Part shown: positions 1-11,240 of the stretch, piece after piece
Layout: every line of letters starts with the position of its first letter
How positions within the stretch are numbered: position 1 is the first letter of the stretch
Assembly: GCA_037833965.1 (NCBI GenBank)
Contig: AP031352.1
Span: 10,520,501-10,584,500, forward strand
Direction: 5' to 3'
Source of the DNA: Marchantia polymorpha subsp. ruderalis
Lineage: Eukaryota > Streptophyta > Marchantiopsida > Marchantiales > Marchantiaceae
DNA length: 64,000 bases
Program-made: the position numbers and the translations under genes
Notes under the pieces: generated by a model
What the model was told of the DNA's origin: nothing
What the model saw: only the letters and a program-made list of their open reading frames with translations
Databases searched by the model: none

Positions 1-950
1 ATGATTTAGAAGAGTTTCAGTTATAATGTTTTTCAATTTTTTATTTTTTATTTCCATAATTGGATATGAAAAATCATGCGGATAAATAAAGTGAATTTTT
101 CAGTTTTGATTTTTGGAGAGATAAGAATTATTTTTTATAAAATTTTAATTAATTTTTAACTATAACCTATATTTGAAATTTCCAAATTTTATATTCATTT
201 AAACATGTCTTGAAATATTATTAGTTTTTGGGTTTAATAAACTATCAAATTATTTACAATGTGGATCAATTTATCTTTACTTTCAAGAATTCAATTTGAA
301 TCTTTCAATTAAAGATTTTGTTTTTTCCAAAAAATAAATATATTTCAATAAACCTACCAAATTAAAGATAAATATTTATTAAAATATTAAGTTTGATGAT
401 GAAAACTTAAGCTTAATTTCTCCACAAAAAATACTTCTAAAAACTTTTTATAATTTTTCTTTTTATAACAACAGTAATTTTAGATTACTTTCAAAGATTC
501 AATTAAATAACCTTCAATTTGATTTTTTTCTTTTTTATTTTAATGATTTTATAGAATTTTCTATATAAAATTTTTATTTTATATAATCAATATATTAGTA
601 TTCTTTATTTTAGTATCAACTCTCCAAATGAAGTTTTTGAATCAATTTTCAAAAATTCAAGTAGATCAAGCTGATTAAAAATTGAAGGTTTTTCTTAGAG
701 AAAAATATTTGTTATAAAAAATAACTAAATAAAAACATATAACTTGGATAAAAATGTTAAATTGATTTTTTATTTCCAGTAATGAATTTAATAAAAAATA
801 AAAAATATAAATATTAATAGTTTTTATAAAAAATTGTTTGAAAGATTTCAAAATAAAGACATTTTATTGTAATTACAATAATTTTTGATAAGTTAAAATA
901 ACTTAGTCATATTTTCACAAAATTTTTAAAAAATATTTTTGCATCTTCAA
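1..950. other. AT-rich gene-free stretch
   Basis: Very AT-rich sequence with many homopolymer A and T runs and stops in every frame. I see no gene, repeat array or RNA here. Confidence 0.7.
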
Positions 951-1849
951 GGAAATTATGCTGGGACGGTGTTTGGGTAGAATAGATTGCTATTTGGAAA
1001 ACAAAAGATCCCAAAAATGTTGCCTAGCAGTGGTGCAATATTGGCCACGAAGATGTTAGACGTTGTACCATTTGTACACAATTGCTCTATGTCGGCTGGA
1101 GCTTTGCAGCGCCGACTGTTCGAGTTTGTCACTTCTAGATTATAGTTGTTGACTGCACTTAGTCTAGGACTTACTGATTTCTAGCGATGCTGAACAACAA
1201 TGGTAGAAAGGTTAGTTTCTCCAGGTTGTTCCAAACAAACGCATCAACAGTTAGCCTTCAACGTTTGTTATTTCCTAGTATTATTTCAAACGGATAAATT
1301 CTTGGGAAATGGCCAAATAGTAAACCTTCAAGGATTGCAATTTGCTAGTATTATTTCGACACCAAAATGTCAAATTAATTTTGATCAATCAGGTTGTGCT
1401 ATTCATTTTCAGACCTTTAGCGGCACTGTGGAAGTGTTGAGCTAGAAAACTCGAAACTGCTAAATCTTTATTTTGCACTAGCTCGTTGAGGTGTCGAATT
1501 CACACCTGATAATCTGTCATGGATAAACTCTACATCCGTCCAGTTATTTTAGTACGCGGCGCATGTGTGTCTTTACTTCATTTTGTATTTCACAAACTCA
1601 AACAATGGCGAACTACTCGTTCAATAAGAAATATGAATTACGAAGTATGGGAAAACTACATCAAGCCCTGAATCTAATTAACCCAAGGTTGTAACATGGT
1701 GCTAGGCTCCAACGGTATCAACATATGAAATCCTTTGAACTGCATCCATGGCGTCATAACTATCTAACCCAATAGGTCTACGTACATTACCCTCATAGGG
1801 AGAAGATCAGATAGTAGAGAAATCATGTTATTGCCCTCATGTTGATTTA
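951..1849. other. intergenic, no gene supported
   Basis: Composition is more balanced than in the first 950 bases, but no coding region is convincing. On the minus strand, roughly 1690-1806, one frame reads like ordinary protein for about 30 codons and then hits stops. I could not assign it to a family. It adjoins plastid-derived sequence and may belong to the same insertion. Confidence 0.5.
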
Positions 1850-1884
1850 ACTTCCACCGCGTCAAGGTGATACTCTACCGCTGA
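1850..1884 (-). pseudogene. trnV-GAC: plastid trnV-GAC fragment (nuclear insertion)
   Basis: The minus strand carries the D-arm and anticodon-arm portion of a tRNA. It reads CAGCGGTAGAGTATCACC followed directly by TTGACGCGGTGGAAGTTA, which I recognise as plastid tRNA-Val(GAC). Both acceptor-stem halves and the T-arm are missing or unrecognisable, so it cannot be functional. It directly abuts the cysA fragment, although I do not expect these two genes to be neighbours in a plastid genome. That points to joined plastid pieces. Identification is from memory of the tRNA sequence. Confidence 0.55.
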
Positions 1885-1886
1885 TC

Positions 1887-2022
1887 TCATTCTTCTATAT
1901 TGTGTAGAAACATTAGTAACATTTATACCATGTAACCATATATTTCCATAATCACAATTGTCAAGACCTGCAATATTCGTAATAAACTAGATTTTCCTGA
2001 ACCAGAAGGACCTAAAAGCCCC
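1887..2022 (-). pseudogene. cysA: plastid cysA (mbpX) fragment, nuclear plastid DNA
   Basis: The minus strand encodes the Walker A region of an ABC transporter ATPase, [15 protein letters not shown]. After a one-base deletion that shifts frame it continues [15 protein letters not shown], then [13 protein letters not shown]. This order matches the N-terminal part of the sulfate-transport ATPase CysA (MbpX) encoded by liverwort and hornwort plastids. The fragment stops before the Q-loop and signature motif, so about 45 codons of a much longer gene remain. The frameshift and truncation make it a pseudogene. Because most land-plant plastids have lost cysA, it is also a clue to the organism. A nuclear bacterial-type ABC gene is a less likely alternative. 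Confidence 0.75.
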
Positions 2023-2409
2023 ATTTTTTTGTATTTTAAGAAATAATGGGCAAGTGGACTGCACTTCCTCGGGACATCGGGACCTATATTCTTCAAATTT
2101 CACGATCTAACTTGAAGCTTAGTAAGAGTAGACCTTAAAATATTTATTAAAAAAAACATGTACTTCATTTCATTATTTAGAAGAATAGCGTATATTCAGA
2201 ACTAAAAAAATCTTCTTTATAGTATCTAGTCAATAAATACACCAAAATTTTGAAGTGTGTGAAATTATCAACCTTTGAATAATATCTATTTTTTATTTTA
2301 CCAATCTCTATATGTTTTCTCGTGAATCATATCTAGCTTATTTCATCCATATTTTTTCGTAAAGAAGTAGGGATTTTATCACATTGTGCTGTGTGAATGG
2401 ACTCATTTA

Positions 2410-2447
2410 AAATGAGCTTCAACCCTACAAACGGGTGAAGCTCATTT
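2410..2447. repeat. foldback hairpin, 15-bp stem
   Basis: Left arm 2410-2425 and right arm 2433-2447 are complementary apart from one bulged A; the loop is 7 nt. No gene is adjacent. It is one of several foldbacks in the non-transposon parts of the window. Confidence 0.8.
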
Positions 2448-2750
2448 CTATTTTTCTATATTACTCTCTATTCCACACACAGCGATTCAATCCCATCTGA
2501 ATGGCATGGGAGCAGGAGAGATCACCAAAAGGGACAGGGAGCATGAACGCAAAAGATAAAACAGGTGACGGTCTGCTTTCTCACGCACAGAATGCATGGC
2601 GGAGGAGTAAAAACATATTCAGATCTCAATTCGGGCTGCTATGATATTCATGTCAGGATTTTAAAACAGGATCCGCGATTGATTTAAAAGTCCGAGCTGA
2701 ATTTACTCAAGGCGTGGGTCAAATCCGGCACATGCATGATTGCCAATCAT

Positions 2751-2773
2751 GTCATGTTTAGCCTAAACATGAC
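2751..2773. repeat. short perfect hairpin, 10-bp stem
   Basis: GTCATGTTTA, a 3-nt loop and TAAACATGAC form a perfect stem. It may lie near the left end of a decayed Copia-type LTR whose primer-binding-like site is at about 3112, but that link is speculative. Confidence 0.7.
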
Positions 2774-2852
2774 CCGTGCACCGCTTCAATACATTGATTT
2801 CCGCAATCCAAACCAGCCTTGTACTCACTCTGCCGGCTCGGATCACAAGCGG

Positions 2853-2888
2853 TCTCGAATGTGCTTACGTAGGTAAGCACATTCGAGA
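2853..2888. repeat. perfect 16-bp hairpin with 4-nt loop
   Basis: TCTCGAATGTGCTTAC (2853-2868) is followed by the loop GTAG and by its exact reverse complement (2873-2888). There is no mismatch, so the structure is either recent or maintained. Confidence 0.9.
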
Positions 2889-3103
2889 ATGTCGGCATAC
2901 CCCGCAGCTGAAATCCGTCTACTGATGCTACCTTCCGCTGGACAGCCATTGTACGGTAAGAGCAGTTTAGAGAAGCTGGTAATGCGGCCCGGAGTGAAGG
3001 GGAGGCCATGGTGGTCTGAAACTGAGACTGTCGCTAACTGACTGAGACTTCAAGCTCTCCATCATTCCATTCGTGTTCTTCCATCCCTCTCTTGCTCTCA
3101 AAC

Positions 3104-3125
3104 ATCTAACTTGGTATCAGAGACC
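3104..3125 (+). mobile_element. possible Copia-type LTR end and primer binding site
   Basis: The string TTGGTATCAGAG matches the initiator-Met tRNA primer site typical of Copia elements. It is preceded by a CA dinucleotide that could end an LTR. No gag or pol coding follows, so at most this is a relic. The match is short and could be chance. Confidence 0.3.
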
Positions 3126-3474
3126 TTTGGAAGTCCGGAGAACTCAAGGTCTCACGAACTCTACTGTGGCGACGAGTACGCGAACGTGAAGAGAGAACGT
3201 GCACGGTGACATCTCTTGGGTCCCACAGGTGCCACTTTGCTGTTTAATAGACCCTCTGATTATCGAAAGATCTTCAAGCAGTCGTGGTGAGGAAAGGAAA
3301 AATTTGACGTGCCAGGGTGAGCATTGCGACTGCAATTGTGCTGGATTTCCAGATGCGGGAAGGGAGAAGTGGGAAAAGGTGATGGACATCAGCTCTATGA
3401 GGTAGGCGTTGTTGAGTGTAACCAACTTTCTCTATGATTCTTCCCGATAGATTAATTTTCTGGGAAGACGAGGA

Positions 3475-4439
3475 GTGCATGCCAACGTATACTTTGACTG
3501 CATCCAAATAAGGAGCTCATCAGCCTACCAATATTCGAACCAGGAGATCAGCAACTGAATGCACAGCTCACTCACTTTGGAAGTACAATCATCTACTTCA
3601 TTTTCTTCTCATTACAAATGTTTTGAACTGAACACACATTTGAAATCTACTCTTTAATTTAACACGATAAGAAGTTCCAATGCAGCCATAATTTTGATCA
3701 GTTCATCTACGGCTCGCCATCGAGTAGAAAAAGACATATGCTTACTTGTTTTTGACAGCTACTAGTCTCAACTTAACTTGTAATCGAAAAGTGACACTGT
3801 CATATTCTTAGTATATCAGTTAAATCATTTTGAAATGTATATATTATTTAGAGCATATTTAAAAAGTCAAAAAAACACCTGGTTCCATAGCAAGAATCTA
3901 AATACTTCAAGGTTCGATTCGTTCCTCTTGACTTGCAACATCCACAGCTGTGTGAAAACCTTAAATGCAAACCAAGGAGAATGAAGGATTGGTGAAATGG
4001 GTTGGCTTACACTCACAACTGAGGAGTAGCACGTCCAAATCCGCTCATTTCATCAAATATCGTTAAGCATGAATAGCCAGCAACTTGCATTGAAGTCCAC
4101 ATGGTCTTCCCAGGTTACAGTCTTCCCGCAACGTTAACTTGTGACTCATTGCAAGGATCCAGATGACTCCAAACTTCAGTTCCAGAGAAATCTCATTCAC
4201 GGAATGTCAGGAGGTTCTAAACTCCAATTCCATGGTGGCGAGTTTCAAAACGAATCAAATATTCAGATATTGTGATGCGCGTTGACAGGTTTGTGTTCAC
4301 ATTTGCAAGGTGACCATCCGAGTCATAGCGGTAGAAAGAGAAATGGGACATCGGCTTTCAAACGAATGATTGCCACGAGGGCAACTCATTAACTTGCAAC
4401 TTGCAACGGGCACTGCATGCGACTTGTCGTTATTGCAAG
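3475..4439. repeat. lipase upstream block shared with two downstream copies
   Basis: This stretch upstream of the lipase has diverged copies elsewhere. Roughly 3780-4210 recurs near 45020-45480, 3790-4320 recurs near 48910-49210, and 3475-3750 recurs at about 49540-49790. No coding region is evident. The copies show it is part of a duplicated lipase locus. Confidence 0.75.
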
Positions 4440-4446
4440 TATATAG
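4440..4446 (+). promoter_or_regulatory. candidate TATA box of the lipase gene
   Basis: TATATAG lies about 580 bases upstream of the lipase start codon, in the phrase GCAAGTATATAGCCGCC. The same phrase is conserved at about 49350 in the duplicated upstream region, which argues it matters. Transcription would then start near 4470 with a long 5' leader. Confidence 0.35.
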
Positions 4447-5025
4447 CCGCCAGCTCGAGCTGAGAATTTGTAGCCGAGCAGGAAAATGTCATGGCAATGT
4501 CTCGAATCGATATATCAATCCGTTATTTAAACATCGTGACGACACATCTGTTGTGCAACGGCATGGCGAGAACGGTGAGAAACGGAAGTTGCGTAATTCG
4601 AATACGGCTGGAAGCTGTACCCCCAAAATCCAATCGAGGCCTTGTACGAAGCCCCTGTCAGCCGTGTTTACGGCTAGGAGCTGTCAAACCGCAACGTATA
4701 CTTCTTGCGCCAGATCTGGACTCCATGAAAACGGTTGAGAGGATATCTGACGATTCTTGTTAAGAACAAATTTCAAAAGCAGTTGAGTTTGCGATTGAGA
4801 GAAGGAGACGTTGGTCTGAAGCTTCGGGTAATAGCAATAAAGAGGCAAGGTCGTGATCAATCAGTATCTTTTCAAGATACAGCATACATTTGCAAGTTCT
4901 ATCGTTGTCTAAAGCTCACTTTTATCAGGAAACCTTTACTATCGCATTTCTGTAAATCAGTTGTGTGTCAAAGTCATCAACATCCATCGTATTACGGTTC
5001 GTGCATCCTCAGCCAACTCAGAACA

Positions 5026-8000
5026 ATGGGGTCGAGCAATCGGCCCTTATCATCATGGCTGTCACTTGTTACTCTAATTGCTACTCTGGCTGTTGTGAGC
5101 CAATGCGTCGAGATGCTGGAGGTGGATGCGCATGCGTCGTTGACCTTCTGCGAGATTCATGTACTTCCTCGAGGATACGATTGCGAAGAGCATGAGGTTA
5201 GTGGTCTTAATTACTAATAGATACTCTGTCGACTCGATTCAGAAGTGTTCTAAAGCAGAGTAGTGACAAATAAACTTTGGATTTTGTTTTGGCATGTTTT
5301 AAGAAGACATGGCTTCATTGACATTGTGCAACCAGAAGATACCTGAACATGGTCGGTATGTGTGATTTGTGTACACTGGCAGGTATATTCGGAGGATGGT
5401 TACATGCTTCGTCTGCATCGGGTTATACCTCGGGCCAGCCTGGAAAAGTCTGTGTGGGAATGGCTGGAGCCGGAGCTCCGACATAAGCACAAGCACAAGG
5501 GGCCCTTCCCTGGGTTCAAGAAACCACGGCCAGCTCCTGAGGCGGTACCCTCGTACACAAGTCCTAGCAGCAGCTCAGAAAGTCCACCATCTCCAAGTCC
5601 TCCTCCTTCGTCCTTCTCGCCTCCAGGTGAAGGCACACATGGAGGACCATCTCCACCGTCGTCCTCCTACTCTCCACCTGGTGGATATGGAGGTCCCAGT
5701 CCTTCGTCCTCCTCCTCGCCTCCAAGTGAAGGAGCATACGGAGGACCATCTCCGCCGTCGTCCTCCTACTCTCCACCTGGTGGATATGGAGGTCCCAGTC
5801 CTTCGTCCTCCTCCTCGCCTCCAAGTGAAGGAGCATACGGAGGACAATCTCCGCCGTCGTCCTCCTACTCTCCACCTGGTGGATATGGAGGTCCCAGTCC
5901 GTCGTCCTCCTCCTCGCCTCCAAGTGAAGGAGCATACGGAGGACCATCTCCGCCGTCGTCCTCCTACTCTCCACCTGGTGGATTTGGAGGTCCCAGTCCT
6001 TCGTCCTCCTCCTCGCCTCCAAGTGAAGGAGCATACGGAGGACCATCTCCGCCGTCGTCCTCCTACTCTCCACCTGGTGGATATGGAGGTCCCAGTCCTT
6101 CGTCCTCCTCCTCGCCTCCAAGTGAAGGAGCATACGGAGGACAATCTCCGCCGTCGTCCTCCTACTCTCCACCTGGTGGATATGGAGGTCCCAGTCCGTC
6201 GTCCTCCTCCTCGCCTCCAAGTGAAGGAGCATACGGAGGACCATCTCCGCCGTCGTCCTCCTACTCTCCACCTGGTGGATTTGGAGGTCCCAGTCCTTCG
6301 TCCTCCTCCTCGCCTCCAAGTGAAGGAGCATACGGAGGACCATCTCCGCCGTCGTCCTCCTACTCTCCACCTGGTGGATTTGGAGGTCCCAGTCCTTCGT
6401 CCTCCTCCTCGCCTCCAAGTGAAGGAGCATACGGAGGACCATCTCCGCCGTCGTCCTCCTACTCTCCACCTGGTGGATATGGAGGTCCCAGTCCTTCGTC
6501 CTCCTCCTCGCCTCCAAGTGAAGGAGCATACGGAGGACAATCTCCGCCGTCGTCCTCCTACTCTCCACCTGGTGGATATGGAGGTCCCAGTCCGTCGTCC
6601 TCCTCCTCGCCTCCAAGTGAAGGAGCATACGGAGGACCATCTCCGCCGTCGTCCTCCTACTCTCCACCTGGTGGATATGGAGGTCCCAGTCCTTCGTCCT
6701 CCTCCTCGCCTCCAAGTGAAGGAGCATACGGAGGACCATCTCCGCCGTCGTCCTCCTACTCTCCACCTGGTGGATATGGAGGTCCCACTCCTTCTGCCTT
6801 CTCCCCACCAGGCGCAAGCACATATGGAGGATCGAACTCAGCTCCATCGTCTTACTCTCCCCCGGCAGCCGCTGGATATGGGGCACCCAGTCCCGCCGGT
6901 TCTAGGAACTCACCACCAAGTGCCGCAATAGGAGGAGTATCTCCACCTCCCACGTCCTTCAACCCTCCTCCTGCCTCTGGCGGATATGGAGCACCGAGTC
7001 CTCCTGATACGGAGTCACACGGAGGAGTATCCACGCCGCCTCCTTCTTACTCTCCTCCCACTCCTTCAGAATCGAACTCTCCACCAGGTGCAGGGAATTA
7101 CGGAGAGGGATCGTCAGGACCATCAACATCTGCTATCTCCCCACCACCTGCTGGATCCGGATACGGAGGCTCGCCACCATCGTCAACGAGCTCCCCACCG
7201 AATGGGTCAGGAGGATCTACTTCCAGTTCCAGTGCTGAATGTACACCTGGCTTGTCCTCGCCAAACATTGCAAGGAGGGGACTTACTAGCAGCAATGGCC
7301 GAGAGCAACCTCGGACTCCAACCCGAAATGCAGAACTCGTCGACGGGGAGCCGGTTCTGCTCATGCACCACGAGCTTCTCAACGGGGGCAGCTGGTTCAC
7401 GCCCGTGGCCTCCGAGAACGACACTGTGCTCCCCCTCAAGCTCGTGGATCAGGGCTTCGATGTGTGGATCGGTCACGAGCGGGCGACGCTCTGGAGCCAC
7501 GAGCATCGGAAGCTTACTCCCAACGATGCTGTACGTGCAACACGATCCTCCCGGTTTTTTGTGATTTTCGCTTGGAAATTGACGATTCTAAGCATTTGTG
7601 TGGCGTTTGTGCAAGTATTTTCTGGCTCTTGCTACTGACTGACAGGAAGAATACGACCATGCAGGCGTACTGGAACTGGACTTGGGATCAGCACGTAGAG
7701 CACGACGTTCCGAAGCTGCTGGCATACATCAGCGACGAGACTGGCTCCAGAGTGCATTACGTGGGCGTCTCTCTGGTGCGTGAATGTATTCATTACGTGA
7801 TTTTCTCCCTCCCTACAGGTAAGATCCACATTCGGGCTTCGAGCTCAAGCTTATTTGCCGTGACTGGTTGGATGCTTGGATGGATGTATGCAGAGCGCTG
7901 CAGTCGGGGCAGCCGCAGCCACGAACGCGGGCGTCGCCAGTCTCATGAAAACTCTGACTCTGATAGCTCCCGCCTTCTATCGGGGGAAGACTACTTCAGA

Positions 8001-9148
8001 GTTCCTGCAAGCCTGGGATCCTATTCTACTTCGCTCGGTGAGACTTCCGACCGCCTTCTCCATTTCTGTTTCATTATGTCAGAGTTGATAGTGCCGACTA
8101 CGGGATTGCAATCAAGAATCGACGATGACTGCCGCTGTATTGTGATTACAGGCCTTAGGCACAAGCGACGACGAATGGCACGACAACAGGCTCGGTGCGT
8201 TCAACATTACGAGGTGAGTATGGCATCAGTAGCATGCTTGACTTGACGTGAAATCGAGTATCTTCCATCTGTCCACATCAGCAGCGATGAAAAGAGTTTG
8301 GTGAAGTTAGGAAAGCTCGGGAGCTAATACTGATAAGTGGTGCCCCAGGGAGTTTCATCTAGATGCCATTCCATTGAACGGCCCCGCTTCTCGTTTGCCG
8401 TTCGCCATCTCGGGTGACTGACCATCCCTTCTTCATTCGGTTTTTCCCAGTGATGTAGAAAAATGGGCTCGTGAGATGATTCGGTTTATCGATATTCTTC
8501 TGTCGATTGATTTGTTTGTGGAATCAGATTGGAATCTGAACCGGTTTCTCGTTGCTGTGCCTGCATGTACATGATAAAGGCCCCGATTGTTGCCTGGGTC
8601 CGAGTGTGCTCTCGCTCGCCAACGGATGGGATGGAGTGACGTCGTACAAGAATCTCGAGCACCTCCATCAGGGTAAACTTGACGATCGATCTTGATGAGA
8701 TTAGAAGGAAGTAAGGCAGGCAGGGCTAGATAGAGATATCACACGGATTTGATACTTTTGGAGCGAAGCATGGACTGACTTCTCACATCATCGCGTGAAC
8801 TGCTCGCATGCAGGAATCTCGACGAATACCTTTCAGCACTTCGACTACGGGTCCGCAGCCTTCAATGCGCTGGCATACGAGGGCAAAACCGACCCTCCGA
8901 CTTACGAGCCAAAAGATATTCCCAGCGACCTTCCGATGTTGGTGGTCTACGGAGGGCAGGATTTATACTCGCCTCCCGAAGGTGCGCTGGAATTCATGAG
9001 CTTGACACAGACTATGCCCCAGTCAGTGTACCTGCCTCACTACGCACATTTCGACCTATCTATGAGCCTGCACCGAGCGGACGATGTGTATGGGCCGATC
9101 ACAGCCTTTCTTCAAGACCAATCCGGACCTGAAGAACCTTACTACTGA
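5026..9148 (+). CDS. secreted acid-lipase-family protein with a large proline-rich insert (7 exons)
   Basis: Best gene model: exons 5026-5196, 5383-7530, 7665-7775, 7894-8037, 8152-8213, 8605-8672 and 8814-9148, with GT-AG borders throughout; 1012 residues. I chose ATG 5026 because it opens a hydrophobic signal peptide ([16 protein letters not shown]). The family hallmark is split across intron 1: GYDCEEHE, then [14 protein letters not shown]. Residues about 90-710 form a Pro/Ser/Gly/Tyr-rich insert. The lipase core resumes at PVLLMHH (714), DQGFDVWIG and [16 protein letters not shown], and ends with YGGQDLYSP and HYAHFDL. Relatives are triacylglycerol or steryl-ester hydrolases of about 400 residues, secreted or vacuolar. 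Asp951 and His980 of the triad are present. The nucleophile elbow reads GVSLS rather than GHSxG, and the oxyanion HG reads HH, so activity is doubtful. The start of exon 6 is inferred from family alignment and is the least certain border. Confidence 0.85.
5641..6788 (+). repeat. 99-bp tandem repeat, about 11.6 units, coding
   Basis: Each unit encodes 33 residues of the type [18 protein letters not shown] followed by [15 protein letters not shown]. Units start near 5642 and every 99 bases thereafter. Variants form a higher-order pattern: a GGQ unit (5840, 6137, 6533), each followed by a CCG for CCT change, and GGF units near 5939, 6236 and 6335. Two successive 297-bp blocks have the order P/Y, Q/Y, P/F. 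That indicates expansion by multi-unit unequal exchange. Downstream, at 6789-7235, the same composition continues as degenerate, non-identical units. Confidence 0.95.
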
Positions 9149-9372
9149 TAATGTTACCAATGTATCGATAGTACGATAGCGATAGTAGATATATCAATCA
9201 GCAGCAGCTAGTGCCAGAAGCGTCATGCCTTCATGGAATTGGACGATTAGTCCCATGAGTAGTGAATAGCTCTAGATAGTGGTTTATAGTACTATGGGCA
9301 GCAGCTTCAGCTGTTTCCCATACGATATACAAGTGGAGATAGCTACAATCTCCTGAGTACAATTTACTAGGA

Positions 9373-9450
9373 CGATCACCACCTTTCTTCAAGACCAAAA
9401 AGGATATTAGACCAGTGCGGATTTGAAGAACCCTACTACTCATCATGAAA
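9373..9450 (+). repeat. duplicated lipase 3' end (non-coding relic)
   Basis: The segment resembles the last codons of the lipase, 9098-9154. It shares CTTTCTTCAAGACCAA and a GAAGAACC-CTACTACT tail, with an extra internal stretch. It does not continue an open frame and looks like a local tandem duplication of the gene's end and 3' flank. Confidence 0.7.
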
Positions 9451-10531
9451 CTTATCAATCGTTAGTGCCGGTAGTAGGAAGTGATAATAGAAATATCAAT
9501 CAGCAGCTGTTGTTGTAGAGGTTTATGCCTTCAATCGTACTATTAGTCCCAGTAGTCTATAGAGGTATAGATATCTCAATATGCAGGATCAGCTGTTGCT
9601 CATATGTTTGTTATTCATGCGGAGATAGCCATAATTGACTCAGTCCTTGACGTAGAATCAACTGTTACGGGTTATGTACCAATTCACCTTGGAGGGTCTA
9701 TCCATTCAGAACCTGGGAACAAGTCACTTGTGCACTCGTCTCTCGAACATTTATAAATCAATAAAAAATTTCCAGCATCTATTTTTTGATTTGGATACCT
9801 GGTTCAATAAGAGAATCTCGTCTGCCATGGAGTGTGCTATCAGTCTATCCTTGAGCCATGGAGATATTTGAACCCTCTGACAGTCCTAGTCCCATCCCGG
9901 TTGGAAGATGCTCAGTTGTAGATCTTGCTAACACCGTTCGATGCAATCGTTGACTGTTGCAAACCAATTACTCTAGAACCATATTGAGATGACGCTCTTG
10001 CTCGTTTCCCGTACGAAGCGTACATAGAGGAAATCACATGGATCCATTAGCTTAGAATAAGATGGTATTTATACAGCCAGTCCTGTTTTTATCGTGTCCG
10101 GGTGATTTTGTCCGGTTACCAAGTAATTCCCATTTGCTCGGCGACAAGTACGTTGGTATTTTGCAATTTTTTGTTGGTCAGATTGACATTAGAAGGCGAA
10201 ACAAAATTCTAGAATCGACAGTAACCTGATTCGTACTTTCTTGTTTGAGAATTTCTCCGACTCTCATGCGACTCACTGCAGATATGCATCTTACTTGAAC
10301 AGATCAGTAAAAAGCAACCTTCTACCTCTGAAACCTGTTCTTGAGATTGGGTAGCGGATTTATTTCAAACCTCTTATTTATAATTATGATTAAGAGTAAG
10401 TTTCATCAGATGGATATATCTTTTACTGGGAAACATCATTTGTGTTATGAGACTTGTGTTCATGATGTGGCCAATCAAAGAATCTTCAGTATTAATAAAA
10501 GAGATGTTAAAATCTTCTCCAGTTTACTTGC
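9451..10531. other. lipase 3' flank, source of a downstream copy
   Basis: No gene is seen. Roughly 9440-10180 has a diverged copy at about 45559-46300, including the phrases TATGCCTTCAATCGTAC and ATGGAGTGTGCTATCAGTC. Confidence 0.7.
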
Positions 10532-11045
10532 TTGAAGAGATAGAGCTTTGATGAAGTTCAAACTTAACTTAACGTAACTAGGACATGAACAGACCTTAAA
10601 ATTTAATCTGATGTATTTTTCTGAAGAAGTAGAGATTTAATGAAACTAAAACTAAACTGGATAGAACACTTTCGTGAAAGAGACCTTGAAACCAATTCTG
10701 TTCTTCTTTCCTGAAGATGTAGAGATTCAATAGATTTGATGTAACCCCATCATGTGAGAAGCCCTAAAACTGCTCACATTTATTTTCCTGAAGAGATGAA
10801 GATTTGATGGAACTCAAATCAAATCTGTTGGAACACCGTCAAGAAAGACATACCATTATACATTCTCCAGAAGATATAGAGATTCGATGAGCCTCGAATC
10901 TAATTTGTTGGACCCGTAACATGAATGATACACTCAAATGTTTATTGAAGAGGTAGAGTTTTGATGAGACTCAAACTCAACTTGTTGTAACTCCGACATG
11001 AAAGACACCCTTATATCTACTCGAATGTAATTTCCTAAAGAGGTA
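10532..11045 (+). repeat. degenerate tandem repeat, 77-90 bp period
   Basis: Units begin at about 10532, 10621, 10711, 10788, 10867, 10945 and 11034. They share a core close to CTGAAGAGATAGAGATTTGA, then a Caaactc-type run, then a GGAACACC-CATGAAAGA tail. The copies are well diverged, so the array is old. A single related unit sits at about 46337. Confidence 0.8.
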
Positions 11046-11240
11046 CGGTTTAGTCCGGATTCTCACCGAATCCGGACTCCGGGTCCGGGTGAGCGTGGAG
11101 TTGAACGTCCGGGAAAGTTGGCCCTTCACGGCCGTGGTCGGTTTAAGTGGAGCGTCGGATATGTGTGACCCGAACGGGATGCGCGTGAAGGTCCATACTA
11201 ATGTCCATCATAGTAAGCCGCTCGAAAATCCTAGCTGCTA
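11046..11240. other. GC-rich island with an 11-bp hairpin
   Basis: An abrupt GC-rich segment lies inside AT-rich DNA, directly after the last unit of the tandem array. It opens with a perfect hairpin (AGTCCGGATTC at 11052-11062, five-base loop, reverse complement at 11068-11078). A short open frame (11089-11271) is not recognisable. It may be a small insertion of unknown origin. Confidence 0.5.

Noticed and set aside
1690-1806. Protein-like minus-strand reading (about 30 codons, including LDSYDAMDAVQRISYVDTVG)
   Set aside because: No family recognised and stops follow quickly. It could be a scrap of an organelle or transposon gene, but nothing supports a call.
3104-3125. Full Copia retrotransposon starting at the tRNA-Met-like primer site
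   Set aside because: No gag, integrase or RT coding follows, and no second LTR is seen. At most it is a relic, listed with low confidence.
5369-6931. Long open frames in other phases and on the minus strand across the 99-bp repeat (for example 5369-6931 plus, 5564-6886 minus, 5575-6540 minus)
   Set aside because: A 99-bp repeat without stops in one unit stays open in several frames automatically. None shows domains, and only the frame flanked by lipase motifs makes sense.
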